From JBGSQR01 sp964509295 (GTDB taxonomy: Bacteria; Desulfobacterota; Desulfuromonadia; Geobacterales; Pseudopelobacteraceae): a DNA stretch of 64,000 nucleotides. Where the stretch lies: assembly GCA_964509295.1 (NCBI GenBank), contig CAZDWS010000008.1, positions 62,001 to 126,000 on the forward strand, written 5' to 3'. Of the stretch, positions 35,892-44,538 are shown piece after piece. Within the stretch, counting starts at the first letter, position 1. Every line of letters starts with the position of its first letter. The position numbers and the translations under genes were made by a program. The notes beneath the pieces are model-generated. The model worked only from the letters and a program-made list of their open reading frames with translations. It did no database searches and was not told the origin of the DNA.

Positions 35892-37724
35892 GTGCTGACT
35901 ACACCGGATAAATATTCAGAGCAGGAAGCGGCCAGGCTGGTAGATGATCTAAAGAGCTGGCAGAGAAATATCAACAGCTCGATCAATACGATCAAAACCA
36001 TATCCGCAACGACTGAGGATGAATTTCTGACTGTGGGTTCAAAACTGCAGGAATTCTATTACAGATCCAACGATATCAACTCCATATCCACCAGGCTTTT
36101 CGAGACGGTTTCAGGTGGTAATTCACATTTGATCATAGACAGATTGCAGTCGGTTCTGTCCGAAATGGATCAGTATATCTCCCACATTAACAGCAAAACC
36201 CAGGGAAGCTGCACTGTTCTCAGTGATGTCCTGTTGCTGTTGGACAAGATCTCCCAGCCTCTGGAAGGTTTTCAGAAGATGTACAAAACTCTCCGTATGC
36301 TCGGTATCTCAACAAAAATTGAGAGTTCCAGGATCGGCGAGCTGGGAGCAGGTTTTCTGACTCTTGCCCAGGATGTGGAAAGGCTGTCGCTGCTGGTAAA
36401 TGAAAAGTCCTCCAATATCCTGAGCAGAAGCGCAATGCTTTCCGCAATGATCAGCCACAATATCAAACATGTAAATACCATTGCCCTGGCCCAGATCGGC
36501 GAACTTGTCAATAAACTCAGAAGCACGGAAGATAACCTGAAAGAACTGGTTGGCGCCTACTTCAATTTTTCACAACTGGGCGAACAGTTGGCAGATCTGT
36601 CCGTAGCCGCATCGCAGGATATCGGGAATATCGTTTCCTCTTTGCAGTCCCATGACATTACCCGGCAGCAGCTGGAACATGTTGTGGAGGCGCTTGAAAA
36701 AGTTGAGCATGATATTAATACGGATGCAAGTCCGGGAAATGTTACCAGGTTGATTGTTGAGTCCGGTGATGTGTGCGAGCTTCAGTCGGCCATGATGGGT
36801 TTTGCCTCTTCCGAGCTGTACAACTCGGTAACCTCAACAGTAGACAGTCTGAATCACCTGTCCCAAAACCAGAAAATGATGACCGAGCAAACCTCAATGG
36901 TCATGTCAAGCGGTTCCGGCAGCGGTAATTCTTTTATTGAAAATATCAGTGCCGGTATGTCCAGCGTAATGGGCGTTCTGGACAAGTGCGTGCAAGCCGA
37001 ACTGGAACTGTCAGAGACAATGACGCAGATTCTTTCCACCATCGGCGATGTTTCCGGTTTTGTGACCGACATAGAAGAAATCGGTAGTGAGATAGATCTG
37101 ATTGCCCTGAACTCGCAAATTATGGCGGCCCATACCGGCGCAGAGGGTGCGGCGTTGGGTGTGTTGGCCGAGGCGATAAAAAGGCTTTCACTGGAAGCAT
37201 TTACCCAGACTGAAGTTGTTGCCGGCACATTGTCGCAAATAAACGGCATCACCGGACATATCCTGGCGGATATCGATAAAAAGCAGAGTGAGGAAGATGC
37301 AATGGTTGTTGCCAGGATGACATCTGATTTTAAAGAGGTCATAGGCGAGTTGAACCTTTTAAATTGTGAGTCATCGGAAATTTTAAGCTCTCTTTACGAA
37401 AACGTGAACAACCTGACCCAGGATATTGAACAGACAGCTGGCAGCATAACGGCCCATGAAAAATCCAGGACCATGTCAGAGAAAGTGCTGTCTGAACTGA
37501 ACAGGATTGTTGAACAGTCAAGGCGGCTGGAGCCTGCCAGCCCCGAGTTCCTGAAAAACTTGAGGCACATGGAAGACAGGTACACCATGAACAGCGAAAG
37601 GCAGATCCATGAAGCGGTAGCCAGAAGGCACAATAAGCATGCCGCCATTACACCGGTCAGATCTGTAAAAAAAGCAGAACCAAAAGATGATAGCGAGTTT
37701 GGGGATAATATAGATTTGTTTTAA
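35892..37724 (+). CDS. Soluble receptor-like protein with two degenerate chemoreceptor hairpins
   Basis: The 610-residue protein is almost entirely helical coiled coil with no membrane segment. It has two separate stretches that look like worn chemoreceptor tips: LGISTKIESSRIGELGAGF, followed by LAQDVERLS (about residues 138-165), and IDLIALNSQIMAAHTGAEGA, followed by ALGVLAEAIKRLS (about 400-435). The usual NLLALNAAIEAARAGE consensus is only partly kept. It starts at GTG 35892 after AAAGGAT. It sits directly upstream of STAS-cheY-cheA, so it may be a scaffold or non-classical input for this CheA (inference). Confidence 0.78.
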   Translation: MLTTPDKYSEQEAARLVDDLKSWQRNINSSINTIKTISATTEDEFLTVGSKLQEFYYRSNDINSISTRLFETVSGGNSHLIIDRLQSVLSEMDQYISHINSKTQGSCTVLSDVLLLLDKISQPLEGFQKMYKTLRMLGISTKIESSRIGELGAGFLTLAQDVERLSLLVNEKSSNILSRSAMLSAMISHNIKHVNTIALAQIGELVNKLRSTEDNLKELVGAYFNFSQLGEQLADLSVAASQDIGNIVSSLQSHDITRQQLEHVVEALEKVEHDINTDASPGNVTRLIVESGDVCELQSAMMGFASSELYNSVTSTVDSLNHLSQNQKMMTEQTSMVMSSGSGSGNSFIENISAGMSSVMGVLDKCVQAELELSETMTQILSTIGDVSGFVTDIEEIGSEIDLIALNSQIMAAHTGAEGAALGVLAEAIKRLSLEAFTQTEVVAGTLSQINGITGHILADIDKKQSEEDAMVVARMTSDFKEVIGELNLLNCESSEILSSLYENVNNLTQDIEQTAGSITAHEKSRTMSEKVLSELNRIVEQSRRLEPASPEFLKNLRHMEDRYTMNSERQIHEAVARRHNKHAAITPVRSVKKAEPKDDSEFGDNIDLF

Positions 37725-37732
37725 TTTTTATT

Positions 37733-37838
37733 CCTTCTCCCTGAGGGAGAAGGTGGCCGAAGGCCGGATGAGGGGGCAACAGTGCCATGTACATCAGCTC
37801 TGCCCCCTCACCCTAGCCCTCTCCCTCAGGGAGAGGGG
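37733..37838. repeat. Triple-hairpin intergenic repeat (copy 1)
   Basis: The element has three stem-loops. The first is a palindrome at 37733-37753 (arms CCTTCTCCCT/AGGGAGAAGG around GAG-type centre). In the middle, TGAGGGGGCA (37769-37778) pairs with TGCCCCCTCA (37801-37810). A second palindrome lies at 37817-37837 (arms CCCTCTCCCT/AGGGAGAGGG). Related copies lie at 42966-43090 and, shortened and inverted, at 21468-21507. It separates the receptor-like gene from the STAS gene. Confidence 0.85.
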
Positions 37839-37859
37839 ACTATTTTCGAGGAGTAGCCG

Positions 37860-38225
37860 ATGGAAGAATCAGTTATCAAATTCGAAGAGTCAGCAGACCC
37901 GTCTTTACCTTCAACCATAAAGATTACCGGTGAGGTGACAATTCTGACCGTAGATGCTCTGCAGAAAGAGTTGCTGTCAGCTTTTGAAATAACCAAAAAT
38001 GTAATTATCGATATTTCGGGTGTTACGGAACTGGATCTGGCCGGTATGCAGCTGCTCTGTTCGGCCCATCGAAGCTCCTATGCGCATGGTATGGAATTTA
38101 ACGTAATGGGACATAATCAGCTGATCTGGCAGATGGCAACAGCTTCCGGGCATCTCAGGCATAAGGGGTGTGAACAGGACAGCAAAAACACATGTATCTG
38201 GAACAAGGGGAACTACCAACTATGA
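37860..38225 (+). CDS. STAS-domain protein next to cheY-cheA
   Basis: The 121-residue protein has the STAS (anti-sigma antagonist) core: IKITGEVTILTVDALQKEL, VIIDISGVTELDLAGMQLL, then SAHRSSYAHGMEF. The Asp-x-Ser centre typical of SpoIIAA reads SGVTELD, with Asp/Ser-rich surroundings, so phosphorylation is uncertain. STAS proteins in Geobacter-type che clusters commonly sit beside cheA; the role is unproven. Its stop overlaps the cheY start (ATGA). GAGGAG precedes the ATG. Confidence 0.88.
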   Translation: MEESVIKFEESADPSLPSTIKITGEVTILTVDALQKELLSAFEITKNVIIDISGVTELDLAGMQLLCSAHRSSYAHGMEFNVMGHNQLIWQMATASGHLRHKGCEQDSKNTCIWNKGNYQL

Positions 38226-38584
38226 AAACAATACTAACAGCAGACGACTCTTCAAGTGTGCGCCAAATGGTTGCTTTTACACTGAAACAGGCCGGTTATC
38301 AGGTAGTGGAAGCCATTGACGGCAAGGATGCCCTGCAGAAGCTGCCCAATCAGAAGGTCGATATGATCATAACAGACCTGAATATGCCGAATATGGATGG
38401 TCTGGGTCTGATTCGCGGGGCCAGGGCTATGCCGGCCTGCAAGTTCATACCGATTGTCATGCTGACCACCGAATCCCAGGATTCGAAAAAACAGGAAGGT
38501 AAGTCTGCCGGCGCCACAGGATGGATTGTAAAACCATTTAAACCGGAACAACTGATAGCGGTTGTTAAAAAGGTACTGGGATGA
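38222..38584 (+). CDS. cheY: CheY-type single-domain response regulator
   Basis: The 120-residue receiver has the acidic pair (ADDSSSVRQM), the phospho-acceptor Asp in TDLNMPNMDG, the Thr in MLTTES and the Lys in IVKPFKPEQ. It accepts phosphate from CheA and would signal to the flagellar motor or another output. ATG 38222 overlaps the STAS stop, and its own TGA overlaps the cheA ATG, so three genes are tightly coupled. Confidence 0.95.
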   Translation: MKTILTADDSSSVRQMVAFTLKQAGYQVVEAIDGKDALQKLPNQKVDMIITDLNMPNMDGLGLIRGARAMPACKFIPIVMLTTESQDSKKQEGKSAGATGWIVKPFKPEQLIAVVKKVLG

Positions 38585-40686
38585 GCGACCAACACAAAGA
38601 GGTCTTTCGGGAAGAGGCTTACGAGCATCTTGCCGACCTGGAAAATTCGCTGCTGGAACTGGAAGAAAACCCCGAGGATATGGAACTGATCGGGCGGGTA
38701 TTTCGTTCCATGCACACCATCAAAGGTTCCGGTTCCATGTTCGGTTTCGACACTCTGGCTGCATTTACCCATGAGGTTGAGACCGTGCTGGATTTTGTCA
38801 GAAATGGCAAGCTGCCGGTCAGCAAGAAGCTGATCAGCCTCTGTCTGGCAGCACGGGATTGCATCAAATCCATATTGGATGCGGATGATCATGACCCGGA
38901 TGTTGCCGTCTCTCAGAAACTGGTTGCTGATTTCAGAGCTTTGGCCGGGACCGGGTCTCCGGTTAAAGCCGGTGTTGAAGAAACCGTTACCCAGGTGACC
39001 AAGAAGGAAGAGCCGGAAGTTACCTACCGGATCAGATTCAAGCCTTTCATGGAGATTTTTCAAAACGGCACCAACCCGGTGGCACTGCTGAATGAATTGC
39101 GCGAACTGGGTAAATGCGATGTTGTTTCCCAGATGGATAACCTGCCAACGCTGGAGGAATTGCACCCGGAAAGTTGTTACCTGTTCTGGGATGTGATCCT
39201 GACTACCAGGCGCGGTAGGGATGCCATCATGGATGTCTTCATATTTGTCGAAGACGACTGCGAGTTGAAGATTGACATTATTGATGACGGCGATTCGGAA
39301 GGTGATGCCAACTATAAAAAGCTGGGTGACATTCTGGTCGAACGTGGCGATCTGTCTGCTGAAGAGATGAATAATGTTTTGAAAACCCAGAAGCGCTTTG
39401 GCGAGCTGCTCGTTGAAAAGGGTATCGTAACTCCGGAAAAGGTAGAGTCGGCTCTGGTTGAACAGCAGCATGTCAAGGGCGTACGCAAGGAGCGCATTGA
39501 AACACCGCCGCAGGAGGCCGCTGCCAGTATCCGAGTTCCGGCTGAACGTCTGGACCAGCTGATCAATCTGGTGGGTGAAATGGTCACGGTGCAGGCCCGC
39601 CTTTCCCAGGTTTCCCTACTTGGCGGTGACCCGATCTTCATCGCCATCTCGGAAGAGGTGGAGCGGTTGACCAACGAACTGCGCAATACCGCCCTCAATA
39701 TCCGCATGCTGCCCATCGGCAGTACCTTCAGCAAATTTAAACGACTGGTGCGTGACCTGTCCCAGGAGCTGGGCAAAGAGATCGAGATGGAAACCTTCGG
39801 CGCTGAAACCGAACTGGACAAGACCGTCATCGAGAAGCTCAACGATCCGCTGGTACATATCATTCGCAACAGTATCGACCACGGCATTGAAATGCCGGAT
39901 GCCCGCCGGGCTGCCGGTAAAAGCTCTCTCGGAAAAGTGGTGCTGGGTGCAGAGCATTCCGGTGATTCGGTTTTAATTACAATTCGTGATGACGGCGGCG
40001 GTCTGGATCGCGATACCATCCGCGCCAAAGCTGTTGAACGCGGCCTGCTGGCAGCCAATGCCGAGGTTTCCGACCGGGAAATTTACTCCCAGATTTTTGC
40101 GCCAGGCTTCTCCACCGCCGCCAAGGTGACCAGTGTTTCCGGGCGTGGAGTCGGCATGGATGTGGTCAAGCGCGGCATTGAAGGACTGCGCGGTTCGATC
40201 ACTGTGGACAGCGTACGCGGCAAGGGCACAACCATTACCCTCAAGATTCCGCTTACCCTGGCGATTATCGACAGTCTGCTGGTCAAGATCGGTAATGATC
40301 ATTTTGTTTTGCCACTTTCAACGGTTGAGGAATGTATCGAACTGACCCGTGAAGATGTGAAAAATTCCCATGGCCGCAATCTGGCCAATGTACGCGGCGC
40401 TATTGTTCCTTATATACCTTTGCGGGAATGTTTTCACATCACTGATCATCAGCCGGAAATCGAACAGATCGTAATTGCCGATATTCACGGCAAAAAAGTC
40501 GGTTTTGTGGTCGATCATGTAGTGGGCGAGCATCAGACAGTCATCAAGTCGCTGGGCAAGATGTATCGCGATGTGCAGGGGGTTTCCGGCGCAACTATTC
40601 TGGGGGATGGAACAGTGGCGCTGATTCTTGATATGGCGGCTTTGCTGAAGGTGGCGGAGTTGCTGGAAGTATCGGATTTGATTTGA
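38581..40686 (+). CDS. cheA: Chemotaxis histidine kinase CheA
   Basis: The 701-residue kinase has an N-terminal HPt domain with the phosphorylated His45 in RSMHTIKGSGSMFGF, and a variable middle. The dimerisation domain begins at about residue 317 (ASIRVPAERLDQLINLVGEM). The ATPase has HIIRNSIDHGIE, DDGGGLD and GRGVGMDVV, and the CheW-like domain lies at the C-terminus. An unusual feature is a helical segment at about residues 243-295 (YKKLGDILVERGDLSAEEMN, then FGELLVEKGIVTPEKVE), which resembles the two-helix N domains of type II secretion ATPases (MshEN-like). Its function here is unknown. Confidence 0.96.
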   Translation: MSDQHKEVFREEAYEHLADLENSLLELEENPEDMELIGRVFRSMHTIKGSGSMFGFDTLAAFTHEVETVLDFVRNGKLPVSKKLISLCLAARDCIKSILDADDHDPDVAVSQKLVADFRALAGTGSPVKAGVEETVTQVTKKEEPEVTYRIRFKPFMEIFQNGTNPVALLNELRELGKCDVVSQMDNLPTLEELHPESCYLFWDVILTTRRGRDAIMDVFIFVEDDCELKIDIIDDGDSEGDANYKKLGDILVERGDLSAEEMNNVLKTQKRFGELLVEKGIVTPEKVESALVEQQHVKGVRKERIETPPQEAAASIRVPAERLDQLINLVGEMVTVQARLSQVSLLGGDPIFIAISEEVERLTNELRNTALNIRMLPIGSTFSKFKRLVRDLSQELGKEIEMETFGAETELDKTVIEKLNDPLVHIIRNSIDHGIEMPDARRAAGKSSLGKVVLGAEHSGDSVLITIRDDGGGLDRDTIRAKAVERGLLAANAEVSDREIYSQIFAPGFSTAAKVTSVSGRGVGMDVVKRGIEGLRGSITVDSVRGKGTTITLKIPLTLAIIDSLLVKIGNDHFVLPLSTVEECIELTREDVKNSHGRNLANVRGAIVPYIPLRECFHITDHQPEIEQIVIADIHGKKVGFVVDHVVGEHQTVIKSLGKMYRDVQGVSGATILGDGTVALILDMAALLKVAELLEVSDLI

Positions 40687-40742
40687 GCAACATTCAACAG
40701 TTGGAAGACTGTCTTGAATAACTGAAACAAGGGGAGGCACAC

Positions 40743-41222
40743 ATGGCTGAAGAATTACAGACCACCCAGTATCTGACTTTTACGCTGGCCGAAGAGGTAT
40801 TCGCAGTAGACGTGGACAGGGTGCGGGAGATTTTGGAGATCACCAACATCACCAAAGTTCCCCAGGTGCCGGATTTCATGCGGGGGGTCATCAATCTGCG
40901 AGGCTGCGTGGTGCCGGTGCTGGACCTGCGGTTGAAGTTCGGTATGGCGGAAACCGCCCAGACCGTCAACACCTGCATCATCGTCGTTGAGGTGGAAATG
41001 GACGGCGAAAAGATTGTCCTGGGTGCCCTGGCCGACAGTGTGCAGGAGGTGATCGAGATGGAGTCCTCCCAGATTGAAGCCGCCCCCCACATCGGTACGC
41101 ATCTGAAAACCGATTTCCTGAAAGGGATGGGTAAACACGACAACCGTTTTGTCATGATTCTAGATATAGATAAGGTCTTTTCCGGGTCTGAACTTAGCGC
41201 TGTTTCTACTCAGGAAAGCTGA
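40743..41222 (+). CDS. cheW: Chemotaxis coupling protein CheW
   Basis: CheW links receptors to CheA. The 159-residue protein has the SH3-like core: QYLTFTLAEEVFAVDVDRVREIL, then VPDFMRGVINLRGCVVPVLDLR, and SVQEVIEMESSQIE. GGGGAGG gives a strong ribosome-binding site before ATG 40743. It lies between cheA and a classical receptor, as expected for a core signalling unit. Confidence 0.96.
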   Translation: MAEELQTTQYLTFTLAEEVFAVDVDRVREILEITNITKVPQVPDFMRGVINLRGCVVPVLDLRLKFGMAETAQTVNTCIIVVEVEMDGEKIVLGALADSVQEVIEMESSQIEAAPHIGTHLKTDFLKGMGKHDNRFVMILDIDKVFSGSELSAVSTQES

Positions 41223-41262
41223 TTAACTAAATAACAGATATTCAAATACGGGAGGTTACATT

Positions 41263-42948
41263 ATGCAGTGGTTCAATAATCTCAAGATAGGCACAAAGCT
41301 GGTTTCCTCGTTTATTATAGTCGCCCTGATTGCCGGGGCCATTGGTTTTATGGGCATCATGAAGATCTACCAGATCGAAGAAGCCGATAAGAAGATGTAC
41401 GAGAAAGTAACCGTGCCTTTGGGCGATGCGGGAGAGATCGCAACCAATTTTCAGCGGATGCGCGTGAATTCACGTGATATTCTGGATGCGGATACTCCGG
41501 AGCAAAAGTTGCACTTTGCCAACCGGATCAAGGAATTGCGAGAACTCAACAACAAAAACGTAACCGATTTTGAAAAGACGATCCTGACGGATGAAGGCAA
41601 AAAACTTTTTGATGATTATAAAAGTTTACGCGCAGCCTACGGTGCTGAACTGGACAAAGTAATTGCCCTGGCCCTGCAGAATAAAACCGCAGAAGCACAG
41701 GCCGGTTTGCGCGGCCCTGCCGGCAAAGCTTCCCGTGATGTGCAGAACCAAATCGAAAAGCTGGTTGAGGCCAAGCTGAAGCAGGGTAAATTGATTGCCG
41801 ACGAAAACTCGACGATTGCCAAGATGGCTGCGCGTGTTATGACCGGCATGGCTATTGGCGGCGCATTGCTGGCAATAGCACTCGGATTTTTTATCACACG
41901 CACCATTACCCGTCCGATCAACGAGGCGGTTGCTGTTGCCAACGCCCTTGCCAAGGGCGATCTGACTATTACGGTAGAATCAAAATCCAAGGATGAAACC
42001 GGTCTGATGATGCTGGCTATCAGTCAGATGGTCGAAAAGCTGAAAGGTGTGGTTGGGGATGTCATGTCTGCGGCCGACAATGTTTCCTCTGGCAGCCAGG
42101 AACTTTCCGCCACTGCCCAGCAGATGTCCCAGGGCGCTACAGAGCAGGCCGCCAGTGCCGAAGAGATTTCATCCAGCATGGAAGAAATGGCCTCCAGTAT
42201 CCGTCAGAACACGGATAATGCCATGCAGACCGAAAAAATATCCATCAAGAGTTCCGTTGATGCCAAAGAAGGCGGCAAGGCCGTAACTGAAACAGTTGCC
42301 GCTATGAAAGAGATCGCCACCAAGATCAGTATCATTGAAGAGATCGCCCGCCAGACCAACCTGCTGGCACTGAACGCTGCCATCGAGGCTGCCCGTGCCG
42401 GTGAGCATGGCAAAGGTTTTGCTGTTGTTGCCTCTGAAGTACGCAAGCTGGCCGAACGGAGCCAGTCTGCAGCCGGTGAAATTTCCAGTCTTTCTACTCG
42501 CAGCGTTGCCATTGCTGAACAGGCTGGCGATATGTTGACCCGCATGGTGCCTGATATTCAGCGCACTGCTGAACTGGTCCAGGAGATTACCGCCTCCAGT
42601 AAAGAGCAGGATACTGGTGCCGAGCAGATCAACAAAGCCATCCAGCAGCTGGATCAGGTTATTCAGCAGAACGCTTCCGCTTCGGAAGAAATGGCCTCCA
42701 CCTCGGAAGAGCTTTCCAGCCAGGCCGAGCAGTTGAGTGACGCCATTTCGTTCTTCAAGATCGAAGGCGGCGGTCAGTCCCGCGCACCGCGTCAGCAGGC
42801 AGCTCGACCAGCAAAGCATGTTCAGATTGCCCACGCCGGAGTCAAGAGCAAGGCAGCTCCAGCCAAGAGGGCTTCCAGCGGCGGCATTAACCTGGAACTG
42901 GGACATAATGGACCGGATCGTCTGGATGATGAGTTTGAAAAATTTTGA
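41263..42948 (+). CDS. Methyl-accepting chemotaxis protein in the main che cluster
   Basis: The 561-residue receptor has membrane segments at about residues 12-32 and 188-210, a four-helix periplasmic sensor (MCP 4HB type; KMYEKVTVPLGDAGEIATNF), HAMP (TITRPINEAVAVANALAKGD), and the conserved tip RQTNLLALNAAIEAARAGEH. The C-terminal tail is Ala/Lys/Arg-rich and ends DEFEKF, which is not the NWETF-type tether. It follows cheW in the same direction with GGGAGG upstream. A hairpin repeat of about 125 nt follows it. Confidence 0.94.
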   Translation: MQWFNNLKIGTKLVSSFIIVALIAGAIGFMGIMKIYQIEEADKKMYEKVTVPLGDAGEIATNFQRMRVNSRDILDADTPEQKLHFANRIKELRELNNKNVTDFEKTILTDEGKKLFDDYKSLRAAYGAELDKVIALALQNKTAEAQAGLRGPAGKASRDVQNQIEKLVEAKLKQGKLIADENSTIAKMAARVMTGMAIGGALLAIALGFFITRTITRPINEAVAVANALAKGDLTITVESKSKDETGLMMLAISQMVEKLKGVVGDVMSAADNVSSGSQELSATAQQMSQGATEQAASAEEISSSMEEMASSIRQNTDNAMQTEKISIKSSVDAKEGGKAVTETVAAMKEIATKISIIEEIARQTNLLALNAAIEAARAGEHGKGFAVVASEVRKLAERSQSAAGEISSLSTRSVAIAEQAGDMLTRMVPDIQRTAELVQEITASSKEQDTGAEQINKAIQQLDQVIQQNASASEEMASTSEELSSQAEQLSDAISFFKIEGGGQSRAPRQQAARPAKHVQIAHAGVKSKAAPAKRASSGGINLELGHNGPDRLDDEFEKF

Positions 42949-42965
42949 AAAGGCAGGGTAGTTTT

Positions 42966-43090
42966 CCTTCTCCCTGAGGACCTCCAAAGGGCCTAAAGGA
43001 GAAGGTGGTCGAAGGCCGGGTGAGGGGGCAGCAGTGCCATGAAATTCAACTCTGCCCCCTCATCCTAGCCCTCTCCCTCAGGGAGAGGGG
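42966..43090. repeat. Triple-hairpin intergenic repeat (copy 2)
   Basis: It has the same architecture as 37733-37838. The middle arms TGAGGGGGCA (43021-43030) and TGCCCCCTCA (43053-43062) are identical to those of copy 1. The final palindrome at 43069-43089 is also identical. The first palindrome is broken by an insert (GACCTCCAAAGGGCCTAAA). It lies between the receptor gene and the second cheR. Confidence 0.85.
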
Positions 43091-43162
43091 ACGAAACAAA
43101 ATGTCTGCATATGAACTTATTTACTGATGTCTATCCAGACAAGTATCTAAAGGGATTCCCAA

Positions 43163-44032
43163 GTGGCAAATACCCAGACCAACCAAAGTCAACGGCTGCC
43201 GGCAACCATGAATGATCGCGAGTTTCAGCGATTCAGTACTCTCGTGTATGAACATGCCGGGATTAAAATGCCGCCAGCCAAGAAGATTATGCTTGAGGCC
43301 CGTTTGCAGAAGCGCCTCAAGTCGCTTGGCATCGGTTCCTTTGAGGAATACGGTGACTATGTGACCAGCCGGGAAGGGCATGAAAACGAACTGGTTCATA
43401 TGATTGATGTTGTGACTACCAACAAGACAGATTTTTTCCGTGAGCCGGCTCATTTCGAGTTTCTGGTGAAAACCGCCATACCCAAAATACAGCAAGTGCG
43501 ACAGAATCTTTCCAATGACACTCTGCGCATCTGGAGTGCCGGTTGTTCCAGTGGCGAGGAACCATATACCCTGGCCATGGTTCTGTCTGAATATGCACAA
43601 CAAAAACCGGGCTTCAATTTTTCCATCCTGGCTTCGGATATATGCACCCAGATTTTGAAGACAGCCAAGACTGCTGTTTATGCTGAAGAACGGGCCGACA
43701 CAATTCCACTTAACCTTAAAAAGAAATATCTGTTGAGAAGTAGGGAAAGAGAACGTGCATTGGTTCGTATTGCACCAAATCTGCGTTCCATGATCTCTTT
43801 CCGGCGGATCAATTTTATGGATGACAGCTTTGATGTGGCAGAAAAAATGGACATTATCTTCTGTCGCAATGTGGTGATCTATTTTGATAAGCCGACTCAA
43901 CAGACCCTGATGAGAAAATTTCACAAGCAACTTAAGCCGGGAGGTTACCTGTTTATCGGTCATTCCGAAACCCTGAGTGGTCTGGATGTCAATTTCAAGC
44001 CGGTTGCATCGACGGTGTACGTAAAAGAATGA
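43163..44032 (+). CDS. cheR: Chemotaxis protein methyltransferase CheR (second copy)
   Basis: The 289-residue enzyme shows the full CheR set: the N-terminal helical domain ending TTNKTDFFREPAHFEFL, the SAM site LRIWSAGCSSGEEPYTLAMVL, SILASDICTQILKTA, and the catalytic region FCRNVVIYFDKPTQQTLMRK. The C-terminus has FIGHSETLSGL. It starts at GTG 43163 behind AAGGGA. The ATGA overlap with cheD and then cheB shows a methylation/demethylation operon. It is more typical than the first CheR, so it probably acts on the classical receptors. Confidence 0.95.
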   Translation: MANTQTNQSQRLPATMNDREFQRFSTLVYEHAGIKMPPAKKIMLEARLQKRLKSLGIGSFEEYGDYVTSREGHENELVHMIDVVTTNKTDFFREPAHFEFLVKTAIPKIQQVRQNLSNDTLRIWSAGCSSGEEPYTLAMVLSEYAQQKPGFNFSILASDICTQILKTAKTAVYAEERADTIPLNLKKKYLLRSRERERALVRIAPNLRSMISFRRINFMDDSFDVAEKMDIIFCRNVVIYFDKPTQQTLMRKFHKQLKPGGYLFIGHSETLSGLDVNFKPVASTVYVKE

Positions 44033-44538
44033 AAAATATTATCGCATCTCATAATCAAAATATTTTTCTCAAGCCTGGTGAGGCTGTGGTGACCTGTCAT
44101 CCGGCTCTGGTCTCTACCGTGCTCGGTTCGTGCGTTGCTGTGACAATGTTTGAACCGGTCAGTCGCGTTGGCGCCATCTGCCATGCCATGCTGCCTTTGA
44201 ATCCGGGATGTGATGATGTTTTGCGCTATGTGGATACGGCACTGCAGGAAATGCACAGAAAAGTCATCCAGTATGGGGTGGGTGGCAAACTGGAAGTTAA
44301 GATGTTCGGCGGTGCCAAAGTTCTGAATCTGGGAAAATTTGATTCCCGAAAATTGACTATTGGTGAGCAGAACGTGCTGTGTGCCGAGCAGTTGCTGGAA
44401 TCAATGCGGCTGAAGGTGGTTTCGAAAGATGTGGGCGGCACCAGGGGAAGAAGACTGTATTTTTGCACTAAAAGCGGAGATGTATATTTAAAGCGAATGA
44501 GAGCCTGCGAACATACGGACAACGAGGTGGTTCCATGA
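44029..44538 (+). CDS. cheD: Chemoreceptor glutamine deamidase CheD (second copy)
   Basis: The 169-residue CheD has the catalytic Cys in STVLGSCVAVTMFEP, the His in AICHAMLPL, and GGAKVLNLGKF. It overlaps cheR by 4 nt (ATGA) and cheB by 4 nt, so the adaptation enzymes are cotranslated. The first CheD at 20.9 kb is a separate, diverged copy. Confidence 0.94.
   Translation: MKNIIASHNQNIFLKPGEAVVTCHPALVSTVLGSCVAVTMFEPVSRVGAICHAMLPLNPGCDDVLRYVDTALQEMHRKVIQYGVGGKLEVKMFGGAKVLNLGKFDSRKLTIGEQNVLCAEQLLESMRLKVVSKDVGGTRGRRLYFCTKSGDVYLKRMRACEHTDNEVVP

Noticed and set aside
37733..37838. CRISPR-like repeats
   Set aside because: Only two full copies exist 5 kb apart, with internal hairpins and no regular spacers or cas genes.
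38350..39471. 373-codon reverse-strand frame over cheY and cheA
   Set aside because: It lies opposite well-conserved cheY and cheA codons and resembles no protein; shadow frame.
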